Position numbers and translations under genes: made by a program
The notes under the pieces: model-generated
Told to the model about the DNA's origin: nothing
Seen by the model: the letters and a program-made list of their open reading frames with translations, nothing else
The model's database searches: none
Part shown: positions 1 to 11,894 of the stretch, piece by piece
How positions within the stretch are numbered: the first letter of the stretch is position 1
How the letters are laid out: the number at the start of each line of letters is the position of its first letter
Origin: Chiridota heheva
Taxonomy: Eukaryota; Echinodermata; Holothuroidea; Apodida; Chiridotidae
Reading direction: 5' to 3'
Assembly: GCA_020152595.1 (NCBI GenBank)
Contig: JAIGNY010003010.1
Coordinates: 680,001 to 744,000, forward strand
DNA length: 64,000 bases

Positions 1-2092
1 ATATTATTGACACATCAAAATACTGTAAGTATTGTATGTCCCTTAGCTAACATAACAACATTAATGAGGCATCAAAATACTATAAGTATTGTATGTCTCT
101 TAGCTAACAAAACAATTAATGAGGCATCAAAATACTATAAGTATTGTATGTCTCTTAGCTAACATAACAACATTCATGACACATCAAAATACTATAAGTA
201 TTGTATGTCCCTTAGCTAACATAACAACATTAATGACACATTAAAATACTATAAGTATTGTATGTCCCTTAGCTAACATAACAACATTAATGAGGCATCA
301 AAATGCTTTAAGTATTGTATGTCCCTTAGCTAACATAACAACATTAATGACACATCAAAATGCTTTAAGTATTGTATGTCCCTTAGCTAACATAACAACA
401 TTAATGACACATCAAAATACTATAAGTATTGTATGTCCCTTAGCTAACATAACAACATTAATGACACATCAAAATGCTATAAGTATTGTATGTCCCTTAG
501 CTAACATAACAACATTCATGACACATCAAAATGCTTTAAGTATTGTATGTCCCTTAGCTAACATTACAACATAAATGACACATTAAAATACTATAAGTAT
601 TGTATGTCCTTAGCTAACATAACAACATTAATGACACATCAGAATACTATAAGTATTGAATGTCCCTTAGCTAACATAACAACATTAATGTGGCATCAAA
701 ATACTATAAGTATTGTATGTCCCTTAGCTAACATAACAACATTAATGACACATCAAAATACTATAAGTATTGTATGTCCCTTAGCTAACATAACAACATT
801 AATGACACATCAAAATGCTTTAAGTATTGTATGTCCCTTAGCTAACATAACAACATTAATGAGGCATCAAAATACTATAAGTATTGTATGTCCCTTAGCT
901 AACATAACAACATTAATGAGGCATCAAAATACTATAAGTATTGTATGTCCCTTAGCTAACATAAAACAATTAATGAGGCATCAAAATACTTAAGTATTGT
1001 ATGTCCCTTAGCTAACATAACAACATTAATGACACATCAAAATACTATAAGTATTGTATGTCCCTTAGCTAACATAACAACATTAATGACACATCAAAAT
1101 ACTATAAGTATTGTATGTCCCTTAGCTAACATAACAACATTAATGACACATCAAAATGCTTTAAGTATTGTATGTCCCTTAGCTAACATAACAACATTAA
1201 TGACACATTAAAATACTATAAGTATTGTATGCCCCTTAGCTAACATAACAACATTTGTGACACATCAAAATGCTATAAGTATTGTATGTCCCTTAGCTAA
1301 CATAACAACATTAATGACACATCAAAATGCTATAAGTATTGTATGTCCCAACATTTAGCTAACATTACAACATAAATGACACATTAAAATACTATAAGTA
1401 TTGTATGTCCCTTAGCTAACATAACAACATTAATGACACATCAAATACTATAAGTATTGTATGTCCCTTAGCTAACATAACAACATTAATAAGGCATCAA
1501 AATACTATAAGTATTGTATGTCCCTTAGCTAACATAACAACATTAATGACACATCAAAATGCTTTAAGTATTGTATGTCCCTTAGCTAACATAACAACAT
1601 TAATGACACATCAAAATACTATAAGTATTGTATGTCCCTTAGCTAACATAACAACATTAATGACACATCAAAATGCTTTAAGTATTGTATGTCCCTTAGC
1701 TAACATAACAACATTAATGACACATCAAAATGCTTTAAGTATTGTATGTCCCTTAGCTAACATAACAACATTAATGACACATCAAAATACTATAAGTATT
1801 GTATGTCCCTTAGCTAACATAACAACATTAATGAGGCATCAAAATGCTATAAGTATTGTATGTCCCTTAGCTAACATAACAAGCATTAATGACCCATTAA
1901 AATACTATAAGTATTGTATGTCCCTTAGCTAACATAACAACATTAATGACACATCAAAATGCTTTAAATATTGTATGCCCCTTAGGTAACATAACAACAT
2001 TCATGACACATCAAAATACTTTAAGTATTGTATGTCCCTTAACTAACATAACAACATTAATGAGGCATCAAAATACTATAAGTATTGTATGT
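1..2092. repeat. 57-bp minisatellite array
   Basis: About 36 head-to-tail copies of a 57-bp AT-rich unit run from before the window start. Each unit holds the blocks GTATGTCCCTTAGCTAACAT and CACATCAAAATACTATAAGT. Variants alternate at GACACATC/GAGGCATC and ATACTATAAG/ATGCTTTAAG. Because 57 is a multiple of three, long frames stay open (19-residue periods such as THQNTISIVCPLANITTL). These are by-products, because units with one-base indels interrupt them (for example near 600, 990 and 1440). The array stops about 15 bases before a splice-acceptor-like site, so it probably lies in an intron. Confidence 0.97.
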
Positions 2093-2110
2093 CTCTTTCA
2101 CGAATTACAG

Positions 2111-2264
2111 AGTGAAACCCTCAACGTGACACACTTGCAGCTGACGCGGTGGTCTGCAGATCAATCAAACCCTCTAGACTCGGCTCATTAAATGAACTTG
2201 TGGACAAGGTGTGGGATTTAAAGCAGACGAAAGGTCATCAAGGGCCAATTATCGTGCATTGTCT
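2111..2264 (+). pseudogene. receptor tyrosine phosphatase (D2-like) exon with frameshift
   Basis: A pyrimidine-rich stretch ending in TTACAG precedes 2111 and a GTAAGT donor follows 2264. The exon first reads SETLNVTHLQLTRW, the beta-strand and Trp stretch before the P-loop in protein tyrosine phosphatases. In another frame it then reads LNELVDKVWDLK and GPIIVHCL. PIIVHC is the start of the Cys-loop, and an HCL (rather than HCSAG) loop is typical of the catalytically weak second domain of receptor phosphatases of the kappa/mu group. The two parts are out of frame by one base near 2165-2190, where the first frame hits TAA at 2189-2191. Either the exon is dead or the assembly has an indel. The rest of the Cys-loop exon is not found downstream in this window. 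Confidence 0.6.
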
Positions 2265-3137
2265 GTAAGTTCAGATTTTTTAGTTAGCAGCAAGTCTATA
2301 ATTACACCAGATACCGTTTCTTGTAATTGGGCTCATTTTCTTATAGAAATGTAATTCAATTTTTTACTTAAGATTGTGTTTTCACTTTCCTGTTGTGTAC
2401 AGTAAATCAAGGGATGCAACATTTTTAAGGTTTATATAGTAAACAAAAATAGAGAAGAAATGAGTAAAAGAACTGTAAAATATTGTTTGATCATCCATGA
2501 ATGCCAACTCCTGCTGGCACCAGATATTTAGGATGATCATTTGGAAGCCTGAAACTTTGATGCTCTGACATTTTAAGTACAGGAAATATGCCCCTAAGAC
2601 AGTGGCGGCCAACTGAGGGGAAGGGGGGTGGGAGGGAGGAGGACATTTTTCTTATCATAATGAAAACTTATCTGAAATTTTCAGTTCACTGTAACACTGG
2701 TCATTTGAACCATCTGATTCTTCTCATATTTGGGCTTTCTGTATGGTCCACATTGCATTAAAAATGGGCTACTCTGATCATTAATGTCTGTACACATCTT
2801 CATTGATAATCAGAAGCATGAAATTTAAGAAAGTACTAACATTTACTGAAGGAAACAGAGTACAAAGAATTCAAGGCGTCAAGAAAAACAGACAAACTTT
2901 AATATGCATGCTTCAATTGCAGAATTGCATCCACATAATGTAGTTAAAAGTGACAGTAAAGTGGCATTGTACTGTATGCAAGTGACATGACCATTTTGTC
3001 AAAGAAAGTTTTATTTTGGCTATTGATAAAGGTATGGAGTCGGCCGATCTGGTATTTTCCTTGTTTTTTGGAATAACAAAGAGAAAAGAGAGTGCTATGA
3101 CAGCGAAGATGCTAACTTTTTTGAATCTGTGTTGCAG
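2265..3137. other. no gene seen; probable intron
   Basis: AT-rich sequence with one G-rich tract (about 2615-2645, after GTGGCGGCC). I find no phosphatase continuation and no other recognisable coding segment in any frame. Confidence 0.5.
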
Positions 3138-3173
3138 TACAGGAACTATATACCACATCTGTTGGAAGACAAG
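3138..3173 (+). CDS. candidate 36-nt microexon
   Basis: A textbook acceptor (branch-like GCTAAC at about 3110, a T-rich tract, GTTGCAG) precedes 3138 and GTAATT follows 3173. Read in phase 0 it gives YRNYIPHLLEDK. A second acceptor (TACAG) five bases in would give a 31-nt exon reading ELYTTSVGRQ. The DNA is clearly related to the start of the candidate exon at 4213 (GAACTATATACCACATCT against GAATTATACAACACATCT), so one exon was probably duplicated. YRNYIPHLLED also loosely resembles the last helix of phosphatase domains. The reading frame is undecided. Confidence 0.35.
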
Positions 3174-4212
3174 GTAATTATATCTAGTGACATTTATGTA
3201 TAAGCAATTTTGGTACAAAAGTTTCAAACTTTAATATTTATGTTAAAGTATTTTAACGTCATTTAAAATAATTAATATTGCTAATTCAATATGTAATAAG
3301 AATTGAAAGGAGTTTTGTTGAGTAAGTGATCATCCTGCTATCTGCAGATAATGACCTCATTTTGGCAAAGGCATTATTTATGTGTCTAGAATGTTAGGAC
3401 CTCACACTGTACAGTATACTATGTGCCACTAGTGTTTTAAATTATCTTAAGATCCCCAAATCTCTTTCCAGGCTCTTTCTTTAATTTTATGACTGCATCT
3501 TTGTTAAGGATGCCTGGTGATATATTTCTGCTGATATGATCATTGCCACAAATTTAAGTAATTGACGAAAATGAGCTTTGTGCTGTTTATCCATTATCTT
3601 TTAGGAAAGATGGCAAAGGCATGTGGCATATCAACTTCTTTGGCCATATGCTAAAGTATATTATAGTTCCACGCACTGCAGCTGAAACTTTGACCAATGA
3701 TAACTCTCTATAAATCAGACAAACATGTTTAACATTAACAACAAAACTGTTCAATTTAAATTATTAAAGATTGGTGAAAACTTGTCAACCATTAATTTAA
3801 GATAAATTGTTTAATAAGAGGATTTGAAATAAAAAACAGTACAATCATGCAGTTAAAAAAAAACTGCAACATGTTTTGATGAATAAAAGTTTACTTTACT
3901 TAAAGAGGAAGGCTCGTCTCATGAATTGATAAAACAGAAAAGTTGGCAGACTTTATCATGCGTACATTGACATATGAGTGAGGATATCAGTGAGGGATCT
4001 AATAATAACAAACGTTTTAGCGTAAACAATATAAATTAGAAACTGCCTAAAATGAAAATGTACGTTGTTTTGTTTGAGAAAAAATTAAAGAAATCAACTG
4101 AACTTCATAATCCTGGTTCCTTGACTGACAAATTTGTGAAAGAAGCAACTTTATATGGAACATATCACACACAATTTGTAATAATTGATATGGATTCTTA
4201 TATTCTTTGCAG
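3174..4212. other. no gene seen; AT-rich spacer or intron
   Basis: AT-rich sequence with several short T and A runs. No domain is recognised in any frame. Confidence 0.5.
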
Positions 4213-4311
4213 GAATTATACAACACATCTTATGGAGCAATACAGGAGAGTGTGCAAGGCCAAGAAACAGAAAGTCCTGGGGTATACAACAATTTGGTTT
4301 TCACCAACTGA
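4213..4311 (+). CDS. candidate terminal exon with YxxI/YxxL motifs
   Basis: Begins after TATTCTTTGCAG and reads 32 codons to TGA. It starts ELYNTSYGAIQESVQGQ and ends ESPGVYNNLVFTN. Two tyrosine motifs, YGAI and YNNL, lie 14 residues apart. YNN matches the pY-x-N preference of Grb2-type SH2 domains, and the pair resembles a loosely spaced ITAM. Such tails occur on receptor proteins, which fits the phosphatase exon 2 kb upstream on the same strand, but the link is inference. A second frame (RNYTTHLMEQYRRVCKAKK) is also open and looks mildly like a phosphatase C-terminus, so the frame is not settled. Confidence 0.35.
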   Translation, partial: ELYNTSYGAIQESVQGQETESPGVYNNLVFTN

Positions 4312-5171
4312 AAGGAAAAACTACGTCTTTCATTGTAACAAAGCAACTTGTACTTAATAGTCGCGTCTTTCTTATGTATAGTTGACTGATTTATATCAAG
4401 ATGTGTGTGCTTTCTATACAGTACTTTTTTGTCATACTTGCCAGAAATCAATTGCTGTTGTGTCAAACACATTTTCAAAAATATATTTCTCTATTCTTGT
4501 GGTGTAAGGTCAAAGGTCAAAATCATGATATGAAATATCTAAGAGTTGTTCCTGTACATTCTAAGTATCCTCTCTTTCATACACGAATATATTATTATGC
4601 AAAAGTAAATTAATTTTCGTATATAGATTATGTTGAGAGTTATAAATCTAATCTAACTCTACTGAAAGCCATTTTGCAGGGGTGTCGTTGCGATTCACGG
4701 CGTCTTCACACAGCTTAGTCACATCACACGTACAACAAACATACTGCATGCTAACCTACCTACCAGTTCAGCGAATTTTACTGATTGCAGTTTTTTGTTC
4801 GCTTCCGATTTTACTTCATATTTTCTTTAAGTTTTATATATTCACCGCGGGAATACGAAAAGTACCTTTTACGTGAACGGCATCTGATTGTTTGTTATAC
4901 TCAGACAAAGCCTACATACCTGATATAAAGTGCTTGCTGCAAATCCTAGTGTGAACCGTAGGTTAAAAGCCGTCGCGTCGTACAGTAGAAACCCACTTCG
5001 AACGTGGATCAGTATCAGATGGAAATCCAGAACACGTCTTTTTATTTCCCGGCACACGTCTACTAGTGCAACCAACGGCACAGCAAGAGTCCGGCATAAT
5101 TATCTTACAACTACATGCAAACGTATGTGAATCTAATTAAGTGTACAGCAGACGACAGTGCTCCTTCACTA
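4312..5171. other. no gene seen
   Basis: Mixed sequence, richer in CpG after about 4640 (CGTTGCG, CGCGTCG), as near a promoter. No convincing coding exon. Confidence 0.4.
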
Positions 5172-5214
5172 CAAAATGGCGATGTAAACAAAGTCATGTG
5201 ACCTCATGACGTCA
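5172..5214. promoter_or_regulatory. promoter-like YY1 + CRE pair
   Basis: CAAAATGGCGAT at 5172-5183 matches the YY1-type core promoter element, and a full palindromic CRE, TGACGTCA, sits at 5207-5214. The surroundings (about 4640-5470) are CpG-rich compared with the neighbourhood. The same pair, in the opposite order, recurs at 40530-40592 in front of the piggyBac-like exons. No transcript start can be proven from sequence. Confidence 0.35.
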
Positions 5215-6230
5215 GCTGAAACATCCTTAGAGAATAAATCAGACACATTTTGAGCTCGGAGAACTTAACCACTGCTAAGGGTTCCAATTTTCCTTCACGA
5301 TTTGAAATAATGGCATATGAATTATTTTTTCACCGTGCGCCCTTAAAATTTATAGTAAAATTTTCGAGAAATTTGAAGAAAAGTGGTGACTTCTTGTTAT
5401 GTGTTACCGTTAGGCTGTCGCGTATTAGCATGTTTAAGTTTTGTTCCGGAATTATTTTTGACTAACATGGTAACGTGGTATCGGGAGAACAAAAGTCTTC
5501 TCCTGGTCGGGGGTACGAACCTGTACACTTCATCATAATCCTTATAGGACGTTGTGAATTTCATTTTAATATCTCTTGGCTCAATTTGAAGTTCCAGCCG
5601 CCCACCTCTAATAAGAGAGATTTTTAATAAAATCTATTGTCTGAAGTTTCTTTTAACAGTTTAAACAGGATCAAGATCAACAGTCATAGGCGATTATGGG
5701 TCCGTGGTCTGTGAACCCCTCCGACTGACCTTCAGATGCGCCGCACAATAGGGGAAAGGGTTACCCCCCCCCCTGCCCTTTACTGCACGGGGCGGGCAAC
5801 GGGGAAAAGAAGTTGCCCCCATTGCACGGGGCGAGAGGGCCAATAATTGACATTCGTGTAAAGTTTCTGTTTTAAAACTGCCTTGAACATTCTTGTAGTG
5901 CCTATATGAATAATTAATGTTTTGTAACAAAAAGTGTCATATTGCTTTTCATTTTCGCGCAGCCACTTTCACATGCATGTAAGCGCGCCTAATCAAAATT
6001 GCCCGAAAATGTTTCCAAAATTTCCCAAGAATTTCCCAAAAATGTCTGAAAATCAACACAAACTGATTAATTTCTTAAATTTCTCAAGACATGAATAATT
6101 TACATGAATTCATTTATGAAGACAATTTTAAATTCTCATGTTGAAATCTACTCAGATAAAAATGTATTTACTGATTGAGAGTTACCATTTCTAAACAGGC
6201 AGGAGAAATTTCATCTAAAAGCTGAGAAAA
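5215..6230. other. no gene seen
   Basis: Includes a C/G-rich patch near 5760-5830 (GGGGAAAAGAAGTTGCCCCC, ACGGGGCG) and runs of TTTCCCAAAATTTCCCAA at about 6010-6040 like those near 8700-8780. Looks like decayed repeat. Confidence 0.4.
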
Positions 6231-6239
6231 TTCGGGCAA

Positions 6240-7100
6240 AATTATATTGAGGTTCATATGTGAAGCCATGGTCAGAAGATTTCTTGTTTTTCATGCCCCA
6301 AAATGGCTTCTGCATTTGGGAACTTTGCAATGATTTTCAGCCATTTGGGGGCATCAAAAACAAGAAATCTCCCTGTAATTTTCCTGTGCCTGTGGCAAGT
6401 GCAAATACTGCACTTCATCTGTTCATGGTAAATTGAAATTTTGGCCGATTTTCTGGAAATTTTACCAAAATATACCAACCTGCGAACCGGGCAAAAAGCA
6501 TGCAACCGGAAAAGTGAAATCCGCTCGCTTTCCCCCTGCCCCACCCTCCTGCTTCCTACGCCTCTGCCTGGACCCCTTCCAATGCTTCATTCATGAGTCG
6601 CACAATTTAACCCGAATGTTTTCTATTTACAGGGGAAGTATTTCCTCTGCCTTTTTTCGAAATGGTAATTTTTTCCAAGTAGATATCAACATTAAACTGT
6701 AAGAATCTGAAATTGTCTTCTTTCATAACTTATTGGAAGATTGTGTTAATCTTAAACCATTGTCAGATTCTGAGGCATTAAAATCAATCAATCTTCAGAG
6801 CTTCCGGGGCTTCGCCGATGAACTCCACAATTTTGCCCAAATGTTCTCAATTTGCAGGAAAAATTTCCCCTCTGCTTTTTTTAGAAATGGTAACCCAAAT
6901 GATTATCTGACTAGATTTTAACATTAGAATAAGGCTCCTTCCAAAGCTTATCCCATGAGTTCCACAATTTTGCCCGAATTTTCTCTATTTTTAGGGAAAT
7001 TTCTCCTTTGCTTGTTTCGAAATGGTAATTTTTATCCCAGTAGATATTAACATTATAATCTGAAATTGTCTTCTTTTCATCAATTAAATAATGAAACTTT
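6240..7100. repeat. three diverged copies of a dispersed repeat
   Basis: A block with ATGAGTCGCACAATTTAACC, then TTTCTATTTACAGGGGAAGT, TTTCGAAATGGTAATTTT and a GATATCAACATTA-like tail occurs around 6580-6715, 6800-6930 and 6945-7070 with many substitutions. The upstream part (AGAAGATTTCTTGTTTTTCA at 6275) recurs at 51425, so the family is dispersed. No open frame is shared among copies. Confidence 0.6.
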
Positions 7101-8215
7101 GTCTTGATTTTCAGCCATTTCAGCCATCAATAACAAGAATCTTTTAGAGCTTCCGTTCTATATTGTGTAATTATATAGACACATATATATCGTTTTTAAA
7201 TAAGTCGGGTAAATGCAAATTTTTGTCGGGCAAATTTGACTTACACCTCCCCCCTCCTCCTCCTCAGGCTCGAAGTCAAGTTATGCCCCTGCCCGAACGC
7301 TGATTTTACCGCTGACAGTTCAGCAGTTGAACCTCCTGTTAATTTTTAAACATCTTTGTGCACTCTATATACATGCATCGGGCTATTGTCTTCAGGCGCG
7401 GATCCGGGGGTGGGAGTGAAAGGGGAGAGGGGATGAGGGGGGGGGGGGGGGTGTGCCCAGGACAACCCCCTCCTCCTTTCAGTCCACATATACCCTTTGC
7501 ACTTCGTTTTTTTTGTGAAACTTTGATGGTCCTGAAGTTATTCATGCAGTGGCGTAGCCAGGATTGTATTGATAGAGGACAGACGATCCTCTCTAGGGGG
7601 AAAAGCTAAAAGGTATAATTTTTGTCGGGTACCCGGCCAGGAGCGGATACACTCTTAAAACTCGAAGAGTTACATACAGCAGTACCAGACTACAGTCGGT
7701 GTTATAGATAAAAGTTACCATGTGTAATACTCAAGTGTTGGATTACTAAATTGTAAGCACTTGTGAGTGTTACGGCGGAGTCACATTAATTAATAGGCGG
7801 AGTCACATTAATTGACACAAACGAAAGTTCATGCAGAAACAGAGATAATAACTGCATTAATATTTCTATTTTGAAAATTCCTATAATCAGTCTAGTGTGT
7901 ATTTACTTAATCCTTGTGGTCTCATTCCTTGAATATTTTGATTCGAACATTTTTATTAACAAATTTTTCCTGATGAAATCAAGAAAATGAACCAATTTAT
8001 AGAAGCTCGTAGATACTTTATTTTTTATTCCTTACAGTTTGTCTCATTCAATTGGGACTGATTAAGACACAGTATGCACAAATGAAAGCGCTTCATTAAG
8101 CTGCTTAACCAATGTCACATATTGAAGGATATGTAGCTTAATTATGCCAACCTTTAAAAGAATTTTCAAAGTCCGTAACACCAAGTAGAATTATTTGCTT
8201 ATAGCCATTTGGAAT
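7101..8215. other. no gene seen; G-rich tract
   Basis: Holds a poly-G stretch at 7430-7452 followed by CCCCCTCCTCC, the phrase CAGTGGCGTAGCCAGGAT at 7548 that recurs in altered form near G-rich tracts elsewhere (16008, 41283), and a direct repeat GGCGGAGTCACATTAATTRA at 7773 and 7796. Confidence 0.45.
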
Positions 8216-8221
8216 TTTACT

Positions 8222-8380
8222 TAACCCTTCGCAAGGGCTGAATACATCACTCACTTGAAGTACAGCACTAAAACAAGCTGAAACGAATTTATTTAACCCT
8301 TCTTAAGGGTTGAATACAACATCAGAACGAGTTAAATAATTGTATTTAGCCTAACCTTTCGTAAGGGTTGAACACAACTT
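8222..8380. repeat. short tandem hairpin repeat
   Basis: Three copies, spaced about 70 and 60 bases, of AACCCTTCGCAAGGGCTGAA, AACCCTTCTTAAGGGTTGAA and AACCTTTCGTAAGGGTTGAA. Each is a self-complementary stem (CCCTTNNNAAGGG) followed by ATACA/ACACA. The compensating changes keep the stem. Confidence 0.6.
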
Positions 8381-9227
8381 GTGGGTGTTAAATACAGCTC
8401 TTGTCAGCTTGTACGTGTTTAGGTTTAGTACCTAAAAGGTGCTGCATTTGTTACTCTTAAGAATGCAGGGGCTCTTGTTAAGAGCTATATGTAGCTTTAT
8501 ATAGCTTTATAAGTGCTGTGTTTAACTCTTGTGTTTTTAAAGTGTAGGAAGAATCACCTTTCAGGAGAGAGGGGGGAGGGGGGATCTCAAAACTTAAAGC
8601 TTCCAGTCTGCCATTTACAAATGGGAAAGTCGCCCAGGTATATTAAGTTTCCATCATACGTTGATGTTTTCTTCATTTTTGGGACATTTTCCCCATTTTC
8701 GGGAAATGATCTTTAATGTGCGGAAATTTCCTTCAATTTTCGGAAAGTGTTGCCAAAATTTCCAATAATTTTACCAAAACTTTCAATAATAATACAATAT
8801 TTTCAAGAAGATGTACCTGGGGAAATTCTCCCTACCCCATGGCCCCCTTCTGCCCATGCCACTGTTTAACTGATCACATCACTTCTATCTGTTTTATATT
8901 TTCACCAAACACGCAATTAGTGAATCATTCTTTTTCAAAGTTTGGGATCAGGGTTAATAGAAGGATGCTACCGGAAGAAGAAAATTAAAATTAAAAACTT
9001 TTGACTGTCTGACTGTTACAGTTTAAAGACTGGAAGAAGTAAGAAAGTTGAAAAGTTTCAGTTTGTATTTGGAAACTTTTGAATGAATATACGATCCAGA
9101 TAATACGTACGGCCGGCTTAATTGCTGAATTCAAAGAATTATATCGTTAATCGATAGGAAAAGGAAAATTCTTATGAGAGGGTACAGCAGTACAGGCTGA
9201 CACAGGTTAGGCTAGAAACTTAGGCTA
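8381..9227. other. no gene seen
   Basis: Contains a G-rich run at 8567-8583 and a TTTTCGGGAAATG-type low-complexity patch at 8680-8780 related to 6010-6060. No coding exon recognised. Confidence 0.4.
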
Positions 9228-9297
9228 GGCCACAGGTGTTCCTGCAATCGACAGAATCTTCAACCGGGTGTCTTTTCATGACGTCATTTTGACGTCA
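9228..9297. repeat. inverted copy of 10,770-10,830 with two CRE palindromes
   Basis: The stretch from GGCCACAGGTGTTCCTGCAA through the segment with AGAATCTTCAACCGGGTGTC is the reverse complement, with few changes, of 10,770-10,830. Directly after it come two perfect TGACGTCA palindromes at 9279-9286 and 9290-9297. The pair of arms encloses about 1.5 kb. Confidence 0.65.
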
Positions 9298-10768
9298 TTT
9301 CTCCTTATGGCTTTTTGATGTCATTTCTTTTTACGGCAGCTTACACAGTCATGTCATACTGAAGTCGCAAATTATAATGTGAAAGGCACTATGATTCTGC
9401 GCACACCGTCATGTAATACATCACCTGATTAATGTTCTTGTAAATTTCCCGCGGGATATTCTGAAACTTTTTACTTTGTTATTATCTAAATGTTTGTTTC
9501 CCGGGTCCCACGCACGTTAACAGCAGTAACACTAGCGTTGGCCAGTTGGTTGTATCCATAGGCAGCAAGCTTACTAATCTATACAACTATGACTGATAGC
9601 TAATTCTAAATAGCGTTTGTTATGGAGTCTGAGGTGCTATTAAATGGATAGTGTGTCATTTAGTTTGCATGACAGCACTGAATAGGTGGAGTGATTTCAT
9701 CAGGTGTCATACAAGTGCTTGGAACTTCCAAGTTGTTGAATGGAAGTAGAATGGCCTAGACTATCTGGGGTCTAAGATAGGCTATGCTTAATAATTAGCC
9801 CCTATACTTAATAATTAGTCCCCGCCCCACGGGGTGGGTGAATGGGGGTCAGTGACATGGTTTTGGTATTTAGGGTAGTTCGTGATTTGGGGTTCGTGAT
9901 TTGAGAGGGGGCTGATTTGTTATTCGGGGGAGGGGTGGGGTGATACAATTTGTTATTTAGATGGGGGTCCGTGGGGGTTTGATAGTGGGGTTTCGTACAA
10001 TGCCAGAACTTCCTTACCTACCGTTAACAGGCTTAATTTAGCATTTGTGACTGCAGTTTGAATTCTTGCAGATCATCATAAGTTGAAGGAAATATTATGG
10101 GATAATTTTTTATTGGGAGTAGGCCTAGGCCTACAATTTTGAACATAACGGCTGGAACAGTTCAGCTTTTTGAGAACTTCATATGTTATAGTGCCATGTT
10201 TCTTTAATTTTTTTCCGAGAATTGTACCCCCTATCCTCCCTTTCAATGTTAAATGTATTCCTTTCTTAACGTAAATTTCAGAAAAAACATTAACAATAGC
10301 CAATATTGAATGGGAAGGGGGAGGACAATTATTATAGTGAGTTAGGGGAGGGGGACACTGATGGCGTCAATGAAATTATTAAAATGTCCTTATGTACAAC
10401 ACCTCTTCACATCGGCCTAAAAGAAAAAAAAAGATCAAAACCGCTGGTGACCCCCTTTTGAAAGTACCATCATCCGAGAGATATTAAATGGTACTTTTTG
10501 AAAAACATCACAAAATATCCCAAATCTATAACATTTTGGTACAAAAAGGACCCCGAACTTGACTCTTTCATCATCGCTCTCAATATTGAGAATAATTAGT
10601 TCCGTTTTACACTAATTCACTAAGTTCAGCCTTCACCTCCTGTAGTCGTCTCGCAATTAACCACAGACTCACGTGTGTTTACAAGCTGCGCGAGTGTTCA
10701 TTCTGTCATTGTTCAATATTACAAAAATATTAAAAAAATTAAGTCATTGTTCTAAAAGCATCTACTCT
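9298..10768. other. no gene seen; interior between inverted arms
   Basis: Holds G-rich decayed sequence at 9820-9980 and unremarkable AT-rich DNA. No transposase-like frame is visible. Confidence 0.4.
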
Positions 10769-10769
10769 G

Positions 10770-11430
10770 CTATGACGTTATAAAAAGACACCCGCTTGAA
10801 GATTCTGTTGATTGCGGTGTTCCTAGCATTATGGCAACCTATATACTTAATACATTTATATCATAGGCCTATATATAAAAAGGTAGGTAACTTTTTGACG
10901 CGACTTTCGAACTGTATATAAAAATTCCTTTTTTTGACCACTCGCGAATCTTAATTACATTTTTTGACTCTACTCACATTTGCTGGAGACTCCCTTCTTC
11001 GTTTATAAGCCGCAGTATTTGTTCTTTTTCTGATGAGATGTACAAACGATGAATTTTCCACCGACATTACAGTCATGACAGTGTAAAAGCCCAACAACTT
11101 GCTGCAAACTAATTGAAGTGCTGCTTCTTCATGACATTGCAATGTTTCTTTGTTTTGCAGTAAATTGTTGGGCTTTCAGTTTTACACCTTCATGACATGT
11201 CGGTAGAAAATCTATCATTTGTACATCTCATCAGAAAATCGAACAAATACTGCGGCTAATAAACGAAGAAGGGATTCTCCAGCAAATGTGAGTTGAGTCA
11301 AAAAATGTAATTAAGATTCGTGTTAGAAAGATTCGTGTTAAGTTCGCGTTAGAAAGTGACCTACCTTTTTTTATATATACAGTATGTATTAAGTATATAA
11401 GTTGCCATAACGTTAGGAACACCTGTGGGC
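10770..11430. repeat. long inverted repeat (palindrome) with short spacer
   Basis: The left arm (about 10,810-11,110) is the reverse complement of the right arm (about 11,157-11,430). Matching landmarks include CTCACATTTGCTGGAGA / TCTCCAGCAAATGTGAG, TGATGAGATGTACAAA / TTTGTACATCTCATCA and TTATGGCAACCTATATACTT / AAGTATATAAGTTGCCATAA. The arms have drifted by substitutions and small gaps. No transposase is present, so this is either a foldback-type element or an inverted duplication. Confidence 0.75.
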
Positions 11431-11649
11431 TAGGCCTAGTGGCCTTACTTTAGGTTTAATGTTAACGTTAGGCGTAATTGTTATGTTAACTTACAATAAC
11501 TTGAATAAGTAACTTAATTAACGTTAACTCCTTAGTACTACTAGTATTAGGCTAGGCGGCAGCGTAACGTCTAGAGTAGAGCATTGACATCTTCTTCATG
11601 ATGTCATCGCAACATTTCTTTGGTTTGCAGCAAATTGTCGGGCATTTAA

Positions 11650-11750
11650 CCCTTACTCTACCACGCGGCGATATTATCGCCGTTTTGGGTGCCCCGTCTT
11701 TGGCCCCGCCTCCCGAGCGCATTTTCAAAATAGTGCTGGTAGAGTAAGGG
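11650..11750. mobile_element. piggyBac-type MITE, copy 1 (101 bp)
   Basis: Flanked by TTAA on both sides (11646-11649 and 11751-11754), the target duplication of piggyBac-family elements. Terminal inverted repeat CCCTTACTCTACCA / TGGTAGAGTAAGGG, then a palindrome GGCGATATTATCGCC just inside the left end. No coding capacity. The ends match those of the 6.96-kb element at 39,990 in 13 of 14 bases, so that element's transposase family is the likely mobiliser (inference). Confidence 0.85.
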
Positions 11751-11894
11751 TTAATCAACCCGCGACATATGCGCCCACCCGAAAATATAGGCAGCATGAT
11801 CCCGGTGGGCGGCCCAGCGGGTCCCGACAGCAAAAGGGGCCCGACTTTTCTGCCTGAAAGACAGAGGACCCTTTAATAATCACGTCTTCATTAA

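Noticed and set aside
7358..7609. Gly-rich 83-codon frame
   Set aside because: Created by a poly-G tract within decayed repeat.
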